From: DAOUKH01 sp964291475
GTDB taxonomy: Bacteria; Chloroflexota; Dehalococcoidia; SHYB01
DNA length: 64,000 nt
Reading direction: 5' to 3'
Assembly: GCA_964291475.2 (NCBI GenBank)
Contig: OZ220066.1
Location: 77,603-141,602, forward strand
Shown here: in pieces, positions 10,244 to 17,478 of the stretch
Layout: each line of letters begins with the position of its first letter
Numbering within the stretch: the first letter of the stretch is position 1
Made by a program: the position numbers and the translations under genes
The notes under the pieces: generated by a model
Told to the model about the DNA's origin: nothing
The model's input: the letters and a program-made list of their open reading frames with translations, nothing else
Databases searched by the model: none

Positions 10244-10261
10244 CCGCCGGGCGCGCCGTCC

Positions 10262-10267
10262 TATAAT
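10262..10267 (+). promoter_or_regulatory. TATAAT -10 box, probably leaderless mRNA
   Basis: Perfect TATAAT whose last base is 8 bases before ATG 10275. Transcription would start at or next to the ATG, giving a leaderless transcript. An in-frame ATG at 10266 overlaps the box and is therefore less likely to be used. Confidence 0.5.
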
Positions 10268-10274
10268 GCGGCCC

Positions 10275-11066
10275 ATGCTGAGCCACCAACGACTGGTCGA
10301 GGCGCTGCGGTCGGAGTACGAGGGACTGGCGCGGCACCTCCGCTCGCTCGACGCGGACGGCCTCGCCGCGCCCAGCGCCTGCGAGGGCTGGAGCGCCGCC
10401 GACGTGGCCGCCCACCTGGCCTGGAACGCCCGCCTCTACGTCCGTTCCCTCGAAATGGGGCTCGCCGGCGAGGCCCCTCCGCCCGCGCCGCCCGGCGGCG
10501 TCGTCGCCAAGATCACCTCCGACTTCGTCCGCGACCGCTCCATCGAGGTGCGCAAGAAGCTCGGGGACGGTGTCCTCGACTCCTTCGAGGAGCACAACGC
10601 CCGTTTCATCTATATGCTCGACGACCTCGACCCGGCGGTGCGGGACACGCTCACCGTCCCGTTCCTCGACTTCACCTACCCGCTGCGGCGGCTCATCGGA
10701 CAGCGCATCAACGAGGTGGCGCTCCATTCGTGGGATGTGCGCAGCCCCGCCGACCCGCGGGCCGCGCTGGTCCAAGACGCCGCGCTGGCCTCAATCGAAC
10801 TATGGAGCAACACGATCGGGCGGTGGGTGCGGTCGGGGCCGCCGGCGCGCATCCGCATCGAGCCCGCCGGCGGCGAAGCGTTCGACGTGGCCGGCGGCGA
10901 GGCGCCCTCCACCGGACCGCCCTCCGGCGACCCGGACGCCGTCCTAGCTGGGACGGCGAGCGCCGTCGCCCTCTTCCTCAGCGGGCGAGCGGGCTTAGGC
11001 GCGCTCGATGTCGGCGGCGACCGCGCCGCGGCCGAGTCCTTCGCCGCCCACCTTGTCATCAACTGA
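10275..11066 (+). CDS. TIGR03083/maleylpyruvate-isomerase-like DinB-fold protein
   Basis: 263-residue protein of the DinB/MDMPI four-helix superfamily (TIGR03083 type), whose characterised members are thiol-dependent metalloenzymes. The N-terminal ACEGWSAADVAAHLAWNAR carries His47, and INEVALHSWDVR carries Glu147 and His151. These three match in spacing the zinc ligands of mycothiol-dependent maleylpyruvate isomerase, so a metal site is likely. The C-terminal third looks like the SCP2-like domain of such proteins. The thiol cofactor of this organism is unknown. It precedes the selenoprotein-like peroxiredoxin by 72 bases on the same strand, an interesting pairing for thiol/redox chemistry. 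Confidence 0.7.
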   Translation: MLSHQRLVEALRSEYEGLARHLRSLDADGLAAPSACEGWSAADVAAHLAWNARLYVRSLEMGLAGEAPPPAPPGGVVAKITSDFVRDRSIEVRKKLGDGVLDSFEEHNARFIYMLDDLDPAVRDTLTVPFLDFTYPLRRLIGQRINEVALHSWDVRSPADPRAALVQDAALASIELWSNTIGRWVRSGPPARIRIEPAGGEAFDVAGGEAPSTGPPSGDPDAVLAGTASAVALFLSGRAGLGALDVGGDRAAAESFAAHLVIN

Positions 11067-11094
11067 TTCGCGTCCACCGCGCTGCCCGCTGACG

Positions 11095-11100
11095 TATAAT
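11095..11100 (+). promoter_or_regulatory. TATAAT -10 box of the peroxiredoxin gene
   Basis: Perfect TATAAT in GACGTATAAT, 38 bases before ATG 11139. It gives a short leader of about 30 bases. The gene may thus be transcribed on its own despite following 10275-11066. Confidence 0.5.
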
Positions 11101-11138
11101 CGTCCGCGCATCACAGACCACCTTAGAGGCCAATCCCC

Positions 11139-11594
11139 ATGCTCAACGTCGGCGACCCCGCCCCCGATTTCACCGCCACCGACCACACCGGCACCCAGGT
11201 GCGCCTGTCCGACTTTCGCGGCAAGAAGGTCTGGCTCTGGTTCTATACCTCTCCCGGAGGGGGGAACTGAACCCGCCACAGTCACGGGTACCGTGACAAC
11301 TGGGCGGCGTGGCAGGAGAAGGGCGTCGAGGTCTTCGGCGTGAACGACCGGAGCGCCGAGGACGCCACCGCGTGGATCGAGCGCGAGCAACTCCCCTTCC
11401 GCATCCTCGTCGACGCCGACCGCGCCATCGGCACCGCCTTCGGTGTCTCGCAGCCCACCGTCGAGAAGTACGTCGCCAACAACGCCGAGGGCCGGCGTCC
11501 CGGCATATTGATCGACGAGGACGGCAAGATCGCGCTCGCCCTTCCCGACCTCAACACCGTCGAGAAACAGGTCGAGGCGGTGAGCGGGATCTAG
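11139..11594 (+). CDS. Peroxiredoxin (AhpC/TSA) with in-frame TGA at the catalytic Cys: candidate selenoprotein
   Basis: Redoxin-fold peroxidase of 151 residues if the TGA at 11268-11270 is read as selenocysteine (U44). The frame is identical on both sides: MLNVGDPAPDFTATDHTGTQ at the start, LWFYTSPGGGN before TGA and TRHSHGYRDNW after, ending VEKQVEAVSGI. In BCP/AhpC enzymes the motif is FY-x7-C-T-x5-F-R-D; here FY-x7-U-T-x5-Y-R-D has exactly the same spacing, so TGA falls on the peroxidatic Cys. A SECIS-like hairpin follows at once. There is no Cys elsewhere in the protein, so a 1-Cys/1-Sec mechanism is implied. Sec-containing peroxiredoxins are known (PrxU of Eubacterium acidaminophilum). 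The alternative is a nonsense mutation or base error. The gene overlaps the convergent F420-type gene by four bases (CTAG). Confidence 0.8.
11268..11307 (+). promoter_or_regulatory. Putative bacterial SECIS element
   Basis: Directly after TGA (11268-11270): a lower stem CCGCC (11273-11277) with GGCGG (11303-11307), an internal loop, then an upper stem GTCACG (11281-11286) with CGTGAC (11292-11297) closing the loop GGTAC. Counting U of UGA as 1, the apical GGU is at 20-22, close to the position of the SelB-recognised GGU loop in E. coli fdhF. The helix also constrains coding here, so its strength is notable. Confidence 0.7.
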
Positions 11595-12598
11595 CGTGGG
11601 GCTAGCTCCTCGATCGTATGCGCCATCTGCGCCGCGCTCGCCCGCGCCGGCAGGCGGATGAGCGTGACGTCCCAGCCGGCGGCCGCGCGGCGCTCGAGAC
11701 CTTCCACGATCTCCTCCCGGGAGCCGTAGAGGCAGAAGGCGTCGACCATCGCGTCGGTGATCGCCGCCACCGCCTCGTCGCGTCGCCGGGCGCGCCACAA
11801 CTCGGTCATGCGCGCGACCTCGTCGGCGAAGCCCGCTCGCGCCGCGCGGTTCCCGAAGTAGGCCCCCCGGCCGCTCATTGAGCGCGCCATCGTCGCGCGC
11901 ATCAGGTCCCGCGCCTCCGGCTTGTCGTCCGTGACCAGCGCCAGCACGTCCGGGGCCACCACGACGTCGTCGAGGGATCGTCCCGCCGACTCCGCCCCGG
12001 CGCGAAGTTCCTCAAAGTCGCCTCCCATGGCGTCCGGGTCGTTCAGCACCGGAGTCCAGCCATCGGCGATTTCGCCGGTCAGTCGCACCGCCTTGGGGCC
12101 GAGGGCGCCGACGTAGATCGGGATACGGTCGCGGAGCGGCGTCACCTCGATGGCGTGCCCGCCCAGACGCAGCACTTTGCCCTCGTGCTGCACCCGCCAG
12201 CCGCCCACGATCTGCCGGATGATCTCGACGTACTCCCGCAGCCGCTGATAGGGACGGTGGAAGGGCAGACCGTGCCAGTCCTCGACCACGATTCGCCCGC
12301 TCACCCCAAGGCCGAGGAGCAGTCGGCCCCCGGACATCTGGTCGAGCGTGACGGCGGCGGTGGCGATCGCCGCCGGTGTCCGGCTGAACACGTTGACCAC
12401 CGCCGAGCCCAACAAGATGCGCTCGGTGCGGAAAGCCATCTCGGCTAGGGAGAGAAAGAGGTCCGGGGCGAAGCGCTCGCCCGCCCACAGCGAGTGGTAG
12501 CCCAACCGGTCGGCGCGGGCGAACAGCTCAAGCGCGTCGGAGCGGGCAAGCGTGCCGGGGCCGGTGAACTTGAGTCCGATCTGCATGGGGAGCGTCAC
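11591..12598 (-). CDS. LLM class F420-dependent oxidoreductase (luciferase-like)
   Basis: 335-residue luciferase-like TIM-barrel oxidoreductase, probably F420- or flavin-dependent. Typical blocks are ADRLGYHSLWAGERFAPD at the N-terminus, TERILLGSAVVNVFSRTPA, LDQMSGGRLLLGLGVSG, PIYVGALGPKAVRLTGEIAD and a C-terminal LYGSREEIVEGLERRAAAG. The start is GTG 12598 or, equally plausible, ATG 12586 (MQIGLKFTGPG). It is convergent with the candidate selenoprotein and shares a CTAG with its stop codon. Such enzymes are greatly expanded in some Chloroflexota and actinobacteria; substrate cannot be inferred. Confidence 0.85.
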   Translation of the reverse strand: MTLPMQIGLKFTGPGTLARSDALELFARADRLGYHSLWAGERFAPDLFLSLAEMAFRTERILLGSAVVNVFSRTPAAIATAAVTLDQMSGGRLLLGLGVSGRIVVEDWHGLPFHRPYQRLREYVEIIRQIVGGWRVQHEGKVLRLGGHAIEVTPLRDRIPIYVGALGPKAVRLTGEIADGWTPVLNDPDAMGGDFEELRAGAESAGRSLDDVVVAPDVLALVTDDKPEARDLMRATMARSMSGRGAYFGNRAARAGFADEVARMTELWRARRRDEAVAAITDAMVDAFCLYGSREEIVEGLERRAAAGWDVTLIRLPARASAAQMAHTIEELAPR

Positions 12599-12663
12599 GA
12601 AGCCCGGGCGCGGGCCAACCTGATGAGTATACAGAGGCGGGGCACGCGGGCGGCATGACGAGT

Positions 12664-12676
12664 GGTAGAATCCGCC
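12664..12676 (+). promoter_or_regulatory. Conserved upstream element GTGGTAGAATCCG
   Basis: Identical 13-mer to those at 15977-15989 and (minus strand) 10105-10117. The TAGAAT at 12666-12671 is 35 bases before ATG 12706. Confidence 0.55.
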
Positions 12677-12705
12677 GGCAGGACGCCCACCTTCGGAGGC
12701 ACTAC

Positions 12706-14154
12706 ATGGCAGCGGTATCGAGCAAGTCGGCGGCGATTCGCGCCAAGCTCGACCATCCCATCATCGACTCCGACGGCCACCTCATCGAGGTGACGCCGAT
12801 TCTCTACGACTACATCCGCGACGAGGGCGGCGAGCAGGGGCTCACGAAGTACTTGGCGACCATCGAGCCGCACTGGACTCACCTCTCGACCGAAGAACGG
12901 CATGACGCACGGGTCACCGCCAATACCTGGTGGCTGGGCCCCACCAAGAACGGCCTCGACCGCGCCACCGCCATGATCCCCCGCCTCCTCAATGAGCGCC
13001 TCGACGAGCTGGGCCTCGATTTCTCCGTCCTCTATCCGTCGGGGGGCCTGCTGTACCCGCGGTGGAACGACGAGGACGTCCGGCGCGTCAGTTGCCGGGC
13101 CTACAACCGGTACGTTGCCGACACCTACGGCCCCTACGCGTCGCGGATGAGTCCGGCGGCGCTCATCCCCATGCACACGCCGGAAGAGGCCATCGAGGAG
13201 ATGGAGTTCGCGGTGCGCGAGCTCGGCCTGAAGGCCGCCATGATCGCGGGCCACGTCCGCCGACCCCTCGGCAAGATCCAGTCGCGGCACCCCACCGCCG
13301 TGGCCGGGTACGGCTGGTGGTTCGACGCCTTCGGTGAGGATAGCGCCTACGACTACGACCCGGTCTGGGCCAAGTCCATCGAGCTTGGGCTGCCGCTGGC
13401 GACGCACCATGGCGGCTTCGGCTTCACCAACCACGCCAACATCAACAACTTCATGCAGAACCACCTCGGCCACTTCGCCAGCGCCGGCAACCTGCTCTGC
13501 AAGACCCTCTTCTTCAGCGGCGTCACCCGCCGCTTCCCCAAGCTCCGCGTCGGCTTCCTCGAATGCGGCGTGGGGTGGGCCGCCGACCTGTACGCCGGCA
13601 TCGTCGCGCGCTGGGAGAAGCGCAACCCCGAGACCCTGCAGAACGTCGACCCCAGATACCTCGACGAAGACCGCATCATGGAGCTCTTCGCCACCTACGG
13701 TGGTGAGACGGTGGCGGACAGGCTCGAGGAGATCAAGGAGTCGCTGAGCACGCCGAACATGTTCGCCGCTCGCAACGCGCCGGACGACCTCAACGACTTC
13801 ACCCGCCCCGGCATCACCAAGCCCGAGGACATCCGCGACCGCTTCATCCCCAACTTCTTCTTCGGTTGCGAGGCGGACGATCCCATAAACGCCGCCGCCT
13901 TCAACACCAAGATGCTCCCCTTCGGCGCGAAGATCGGGGCCATGCTCAGCTCCGACATCGGCCACTGGGACGTCATCGACATGCGCGACGTCGTCGAGGA
14001 GGCCTACGAGCTGGTCGAGGACGGCCTCATGACCGAGGACGATTTCCGCGACTTCACCTTCAACACCCCCCTTCGCTTCTTCACCGACCTCAACCCCGCC
14101 TTCTTCGACGGCACCACCATCGAAGCGGAAGCCAAAGCGGCCCTCGCACCTTAG
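12706..14154 (+). CDS. Amidohydrolase family 2 protein (~480-residue paralogue family)
   Basis: Intact 482-residue paralogue of 8621-10063 and 16027-17478. The start at 12706 is chosen for GGAGG at 12695-12699 and because it aligns with MAA(V/T)xSKSAxIRAKL of the paralogues; an upstream in-frame ATG at 12655 has no ribosome site. Motifs: DSDGHLIEVTP near residue 20, ATHHGGFGFTNHANINN, GFLECGVGWAADLYAG, SSDIGHWDVIDMRDVVEEAYE, and the C-terminal FFTDLNPAFFDGTTIEA. The stop codon lies in the first unit of a tandem repeat. Likely a soluble metal-dependent hydrolase; substrate unknown. Confidence 0.85.
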   Translation: MAAVSSKSAAIRAKLDHPIIDSDGHLIEVTPILYDYIRDEGGEQGLTKYLATIEPHWTHLSTEERHDARVTANTWWLGPTKNGLDRATAMIPRLLNERLDELGLDFSVLYPSGGLLYPRWNDEDVRRVSCRAYNRYVADTYGPYASRMSPAALIPMHTPEEAIEEMEFAVRELGLKAAMIAGHVRRPLGKIQSRHPTAVAGYGWWFDAFGEDSAYDYDPVWAKSIELGLPLATHHGGFGFTNHANINNFMQNHLGHFASAGNLLCKTLFFSGVTRRFPKLRVGFLECGVGWAADLYAGIVARWEKRNPETLQNVDPRYLDEDRIMELFATYGGETVADRLEEIKESLSTPNMFAARNAPDDLNDFTRPGITKPEDIRDRFIPNFFFGCEADDPINAAAFNTKMLPFGAKIGAMLSSDIGHWDVIDMRDVVEEAYELVEDGLMTEDDFRDFTFNTPLRFFTDLNPAFFDGTTIEAEAKAALAP

Positions 14155-14332
14155 GCATTGGGCCGCCTCCGGCGCCCGCCGGGGCCACGGCCCTGTCCCT
14201 GCGTATCCGTAGGGCATTGGGCCGCTCCCGGCTCCCGCCACGGCAACAGCCCTGTCTCCTGCGCGGCCGCAGGGCATTGGGCCGCTCCCGGCACCCGCCA
14301 GGGGCTGCAGCGCCCATCTCCCGCGCGTCCGC
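14153..14332 (+). repeat. Three ~60-bp tandem repeats
   Basis: Three successive units of 58, 60 and 62 bases begin at 14153, 14211 and 14271, each starting AGGGCATTGGGCCGC or a close variant and ending in a GCGNNTCCGC-like segment. The first overlaps the stop codon of the upstream gene. Function unknown. Confidence 0.75.
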
Positions 14333-14358
14333 AGGGTGTCGCCACGGCATCCCGGACA

Positions 14359-14372
14359 AGAACGTACGTTCT
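14359..14372. promoter_or_regulatory. LexA-like palindrome AGAACGTACGTTCT
   Basis: Perfect 14-bp palindrome of the GAAC-N4-GTTC type, the form bound by LexA in Gram-positive-type SOS regulons. No SOS gene follows: to the right are 190 bases of repeats and then the IS element, so it may be the remnant of a displaced regulated gene. Confidence 0.4.
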
Positions 14373-14457
14373 GACTTGATGATAGTCTCCCGTGGAGGAG
14401 TGTGTCAAGCGAGGAGTGGCGGGGCGCCTCCTTAAGAGGGAGGCGGTTGAAGGGAGC

Positions 14458-14481
14458 GGGCGCGTCGCGACGCGCCCCTAC
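14458..14481 (+). repeat. REP-like hairpin with CTAC foot
   Basis: GGGCGCGTC/GACGCGCCC stem (14458-14477) followed by CTAC, a variant of the hairpins at 4059, 7150 and 17615. Confidence 0.65.
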
Positions 14482-14563
14482 GGGGAGGGCGCCACCGGCG
14501 AGGGTTGGCGCTTCCGGCTCCAAGGCCGTTGGCGCACCCCGCCCCACCCCCGGCCCTCTGAAG

Positions 14564-15853
14564 GACCGGGCACATGGGTGACGGTTAGACCGGGGACATA
14601 GGTAACACCTTGACGGGGGTCTTGGCGATGCGTTTGGTGTGGTCGTCGAGGAGGCCGATGAGGAGGGGGCCGAAGCGGACGGCCCAGCTGCGGTCGTCCT
14701 GCCGGACGAGGCCGACGGGCTCGCCTTTGAGGGTCTCGCTCACGTAGACCAGGTCCCCCTTCCACTTGATCTCGCCGTTGCCGCGTACCCGGCGTACCGT
14801 GACTTCGGCCTCGTAGTCCGGCGAGCCGACGCTGGCAGGATAGGGGCGAAACGAGGGCGTGTACAGGAAGGCCGGGGGGCGCTGTCCCAAGGCCTCGTGA
14901 GGGCGCTCGGTGTTGTAGCTGCGTCGGAAGCGGTCGAAGGCCTGCTGCTGACGGCGGCCGTTGGCCCTGGGCGGCGAGGCGGTTTCCGCCTTCAGGGTGC
15001 GGTGGAGGCGCTCGAGGCGTCCGTTCTGTTCGGGATGGCCCGGGGCGATGCGCTCGGGGAGGATGCCCAGCTTGACCCACCAGACGGCCAGGGAGGAGAG
15101 GCTGCCCAAGCTGGTGCCGGCGAAGGGCGGACCGTTGTCGGTGCGGATGACCCTGGGCAGGCCGTACTCACGGAAGGCGCGCGCTAACGCGCGCCGCGTC
15201 TCCGGGCCGGTGGGGCGCTCCAGCCCGCGGCAGGCGATCAGGTAGCGGGAGGCCGCGTCCTGGACGGTGAGGGGGTCGACGCGGGCCCCGTCGCCGGTGC
15301 GGAACCAGCCCTTGAAGTCGATGGACCAGACGTCGTTGGCGTTGATGGCGTAAGCGAAGGGCTCGCTCCAAGGGGAGGTACGGCGGCGACGCTGTCGGCG
15401 CCGTACCAGGCCGGCCCGGTCGAGGATGGCGCCGGCGGTGCTGGGGGCGGGCCAGGGCACGTCGGGCTCGGTGTCGTGGAGCCAGGCGATGAGCTTCTTG
15501 GGGCCCCACAAGGGGTGGGCTCGCTTCGCCGCGATGATGCGCTCCTGCACCTCACGGCGTGTGGCGTTGGGATGATGGTGGGGGGCGCGGCTCCGGTCGC
15601 GCAGGCCCTCCTCGCCGTACGCCTCGTACCGGCCGATCAGCTTGGAGGCAGTCTTGCGGCTGATCCCGAACTGCCGGCACAACTCGGCGATGGGTTCCTC
15701 CCCCGCCGTCCTGCGCTCAATGAACCGCAACCGTTCCGCTTCGACACTCGTCTCTTGCCAGGGCAACACAACTCCTCCTTCATGGATCGCTTCCTGCAAT
15801 CCTCCAGAGTGTTACCCATGTGCCCGGTTTATCTGTTACCTATCTTCCCGGTC
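14564..15853 (-). mobile_element. IS481-family insertion sequence
   Basis: About 1290 bp containing one transposase on the minus strand. The ends (14564-14609 and the complement of 15808-15853) align over about 46 bases with roughly 80% identity. Each end contains two tandem copies of a CCGGGnAnATnGGTnAC core, probably doubled transposase sites. CCCTCT occurs just outside both ends (14554-14559 and 15858-15863) and could be a target duplication, but the exact tips are uncertain. The right end abuts a copy of the CCCTCTCTCA intergenic repeat. Confidence 0.8.
14585..15766 (-). CDS. IS481-family transposase
   Basis: 393-residue DDE transposase. The start is set at TTG 15766 because GGAGG lies 7 bases upstream and translation then begins MPWQETSVEAERLRF, the usual IS481 N-terminus. 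A helix-turn-helix (EPIAELCRQFGISRKTASKLI) is followed by the integrase core (rve) with Asp150 (WSIDFKG), Asp210 (RTDNGPPF) and Glu246 (HPEQNGRLERLH), a D-D-35-E arrangement. A C-terminal beta domain follows. The frame is complete and terminal repeats are present, so the element may still be active. Confidence 0.9.
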   Translation of the reverse strand: MPWQETSVEAERLRFIERRTAGEEPIAELCRQFGISRKTASKLIGRYEAYGEEGLRDRSRAPHHHPNATRREVQERIIAAKRAHPLWGPKKLIAWLHDTEPDVPWPAPSTAGAILDRAGLVRRRQRRRRTSPWSEPFAYAINANDVWSIDFKGWFRTGDGARVDPLTVQDAASRYLIACRGLERPTGPETRRALARAFREYGLPRVIRTDNGPPFAGTSLGSLSSLAVWWVKLGILPERIAPGHPEQNGRLERLHRTLKAETASPPRANGRRQQQAFDRFRRSYNTERPHEALGQRPPAFLYTPSFRPYPASVGSPDYEAEVTVRRVRGNGEIKWKGDLVYVSETLKGEPVGLVRQDDRSWAVRFGPLLIGLLDDHTKRIAKTPVKVLPMSPV

Positions 15854-15856
15854 TGT

Positions 15857-15892
15857 ACCCTCTCTCAGTCTCCCCCAGCGGGGGAGAGGGAA
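15857..15892 (+). repeat. CCCTCTCTCAGTCTCCC intergenic repeat
   Basis: ACCCTCTCTCAGTCTCCC followed by a GCGGGGGAGAGG arm, forming an imperfect hairpin. It abuts the right end of the IS element; other copies are at 7090, 10206 (inverted) and 17579. Confidence 0.6.
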
Positions 15893-15976
15893 GAGCCACC
15901 CCGCTCCACCCATTTCCCAACCATCGACGGGAGGGGCAGCGGGGAGAAGGGGCGGGCGCCGCTCCTCTCCAGCGGT

Positions 15977-15989
15977 GGTAGAATCCGGC
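15977..15989 (+). promoter_or_regulatory. Conserved upstream element GTGGTAGAATCCG
   Basis: Third copy of the 13-mer; TAGAAT at 15979-15984 is 43 bases before ATG 16027. Confidence 0.55.
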
Positions 15990-16026
15990 GCACGACGGCC
16001 CGGCGGGGCACTTGGGGAGGGATGTC

Positions 16027-17478
16027 ATGGCGGCGGTGACGAGCAAGTCGGCGACGATTCGCGCCAAGCTGGACCATCCCATCATCGATTCCGATGGGCA
16101 CCTCATCGAGGTGACCCCTGTCCTCCACGACTACATCCGCGCCGAGGGCGGGGAGAGCGTCCTCCAACGGGTGAAGCGGAACTCGGACTTCAAGCACTGG
16201 ACGCAGGTCTCGTCCGATGAGCGGAGCGACGCCCGGACGACGGCCATCACCTGGTGGCTGGCCCCGACCAAGAACGGGCTCGACCGCGCCACCGCCATGA
16301 TCCCCCGCCTCCTCGCCGAGCGCCTCGACGACCTCGGCCTCGACTTCTGCGTGCTCTACCCCTCCGGCGGGTTGGGCTATCCGCGTCTGCCCGACGAAGA
16401 GCTCCGCCGCGTCTGCTGCCGCGCCTACAACAAGTACGTCGCCGACACCTACGGCCCCTACTCCGCGCAACTGACCCCGGCGGCGCTCATCCCGCTGCAC
16501 AACCCCGAAGAGGGCATCGAGGAGATGGAGTTCGCGGTGCGGGAGCTTGGCCTGAAGGTCGCCATGATCGCGGGTCACGTCCGCCGGCCCATCCGGCAGG
16601 TGCTGCGCGAGCACCCCGGCGCGGTGGCGCAGTACGGCTCATGGTACGACGTCTTCGGCGAGGACAGCGAGCACGACTACGATCCCTTCTGGGCGAAATC
16701 CATCGAACTTGGGATGCCCCTCGCCACCCACACCGGCGGCTTCGGCTTCACCAACAATTCGAACATCAACAACTTCATGCAGAACCACCTCGGCCACTTC
16801 GCCAACGCGGGGAACCTGCTCTGCAAGTCGCTGTTCTTCAGCGGCGTCACCCACCGCTTCCCCAAGATGCGCATGGCCTTTCTCGAGTGCGGCGCGGGAT
16901 GGGCCGCCGACCTCTACGCCGGCATCGTCGCCCGCTGGGAGAAGCGCAACCCGGAGACCCTGCAGAACGTCGACCCCCGCTATCTCGACGAGGACCGCAT
17001 CATGGAGCTCTTCGCCGCCTACGCCGACGAGAAGGCGTTGGGCAGGCTCGAAGAGATTAAGGAGTCGTTGCGGACGCCGAGCGTGTTCGCCACCCACAAC
17101 GCGCCCGAGGAGCTCAACGACTTCGCCCGCGCCGGCATCGCCAAGCCCGAAGACATCCGCGACCGTTTCATCCCCAACTTCTTCTTCGGCTGCGAGGCCG
17201 ACGACCCCATGAACGCCGCCGCCTTCAATCCAAAGATCGCGCCCTTCGGCGCGAAGGTGGGCGCGCTGCTCAGCTCCGACATCGGCCACTGGGACGTCAT
17301 CGACATGCGCGACGTGGTCGAGGAGGCCTACGAGATGGTGGAGGACGGCCTCATGACGGCGGACGACTTCCGCGACTTCACCTTCGGCAACCCGCTCCGC
17401 TTCTTCACCGACCTCAACCCCGCCTTCTTCGACGGCACCGCCATCGAAGGAGCGGGGAGAGCGGCGCTGGGACGCTGA
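16027..17478 (+). CDS. Amidohydrolase family 2 protein (~480-residue paralogue family)
   Basis: Intact 483-residue paralogue, start at 16027 after GGGGAGGG (an upstream in-frame ATG at 16012 lacks a ribosome site). MAAVTSKSATIRAKL, HPIIDSDGHLIEVTP (DxH), ATHTGGFGFTNNSNINN, FLECGAGWAADLYAG and SSDIGHWDVIDMRDVVEEAYE match the other copies almost word for word. The variable parts are residues 35-60 and 330-360. Its own copy of the GTGGTAGAATCCG element precedes it. Function as for 8621-10063, that is, a metal-dependent hydrolase with unknown substrate. Confidence 0.85.
   Translation: MAAVTSKSATIRAKLDHPIIDSDGHLIEVTPVLHDYIRAEGGESVLQRVKRNSDFKHWTQVSSDERSDARTTAITWWLAPTKNGLDRATAMIPRLLAERLDDLGLDFCVLYPSGGLGYPRLPDEELRRVCCRAYNKYVADTYGPYSAQLTPAALIPLHNPEEGIEEMEFAVRELGLKVAMIAGHVRRPIRQVLREHPGAVAQYGSWYDVFGEDSEHDYDPFWAKSIELGMPLATHTGGFGFTNNSNINNFMQNHLGHFANAGNLLCKSLFFSGVTHRFPKMRMAFLECGAGWAADLYAGIVARWEKRNPETLQNVDPRYLDEDRIMELFAAYADEKALGRLEEIKESLRTPSVFATHNAPEELNDFARAGIAKPEDIRDRFIPNFFFGCEADDPMNAAAFNPKIAPFGAKVGALLSSDIGHWDVIDMRDVVEEAYEMVEDGLMTADDFRDFTFGNPLRFFTDLNPAFFDGTAIEGAGRAALGR

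Noticed and set aside
11139..11270. A 43-codon independent gene ending at TGA 11268, with a second gene starting at 11340
   Set aside because: Both halves belong to one peroxiredoxin fold in a single frame; the region 11271-11339 between them also encodes conserved residues (YRDNWAAWQ).
14153..14332. CRISPR array
   Set aside because: Units are contiguous ~60-bp tandem repeats without constant repeats separated by unique spacers, and no cas genes are present.
12595..14547. Minus-strand open frame of 650 codons opposite the amidohydrolase at 12706
   Set aside because: Same kind of antisense shadow; the plus strand has a ribosome site and conserved motifs.
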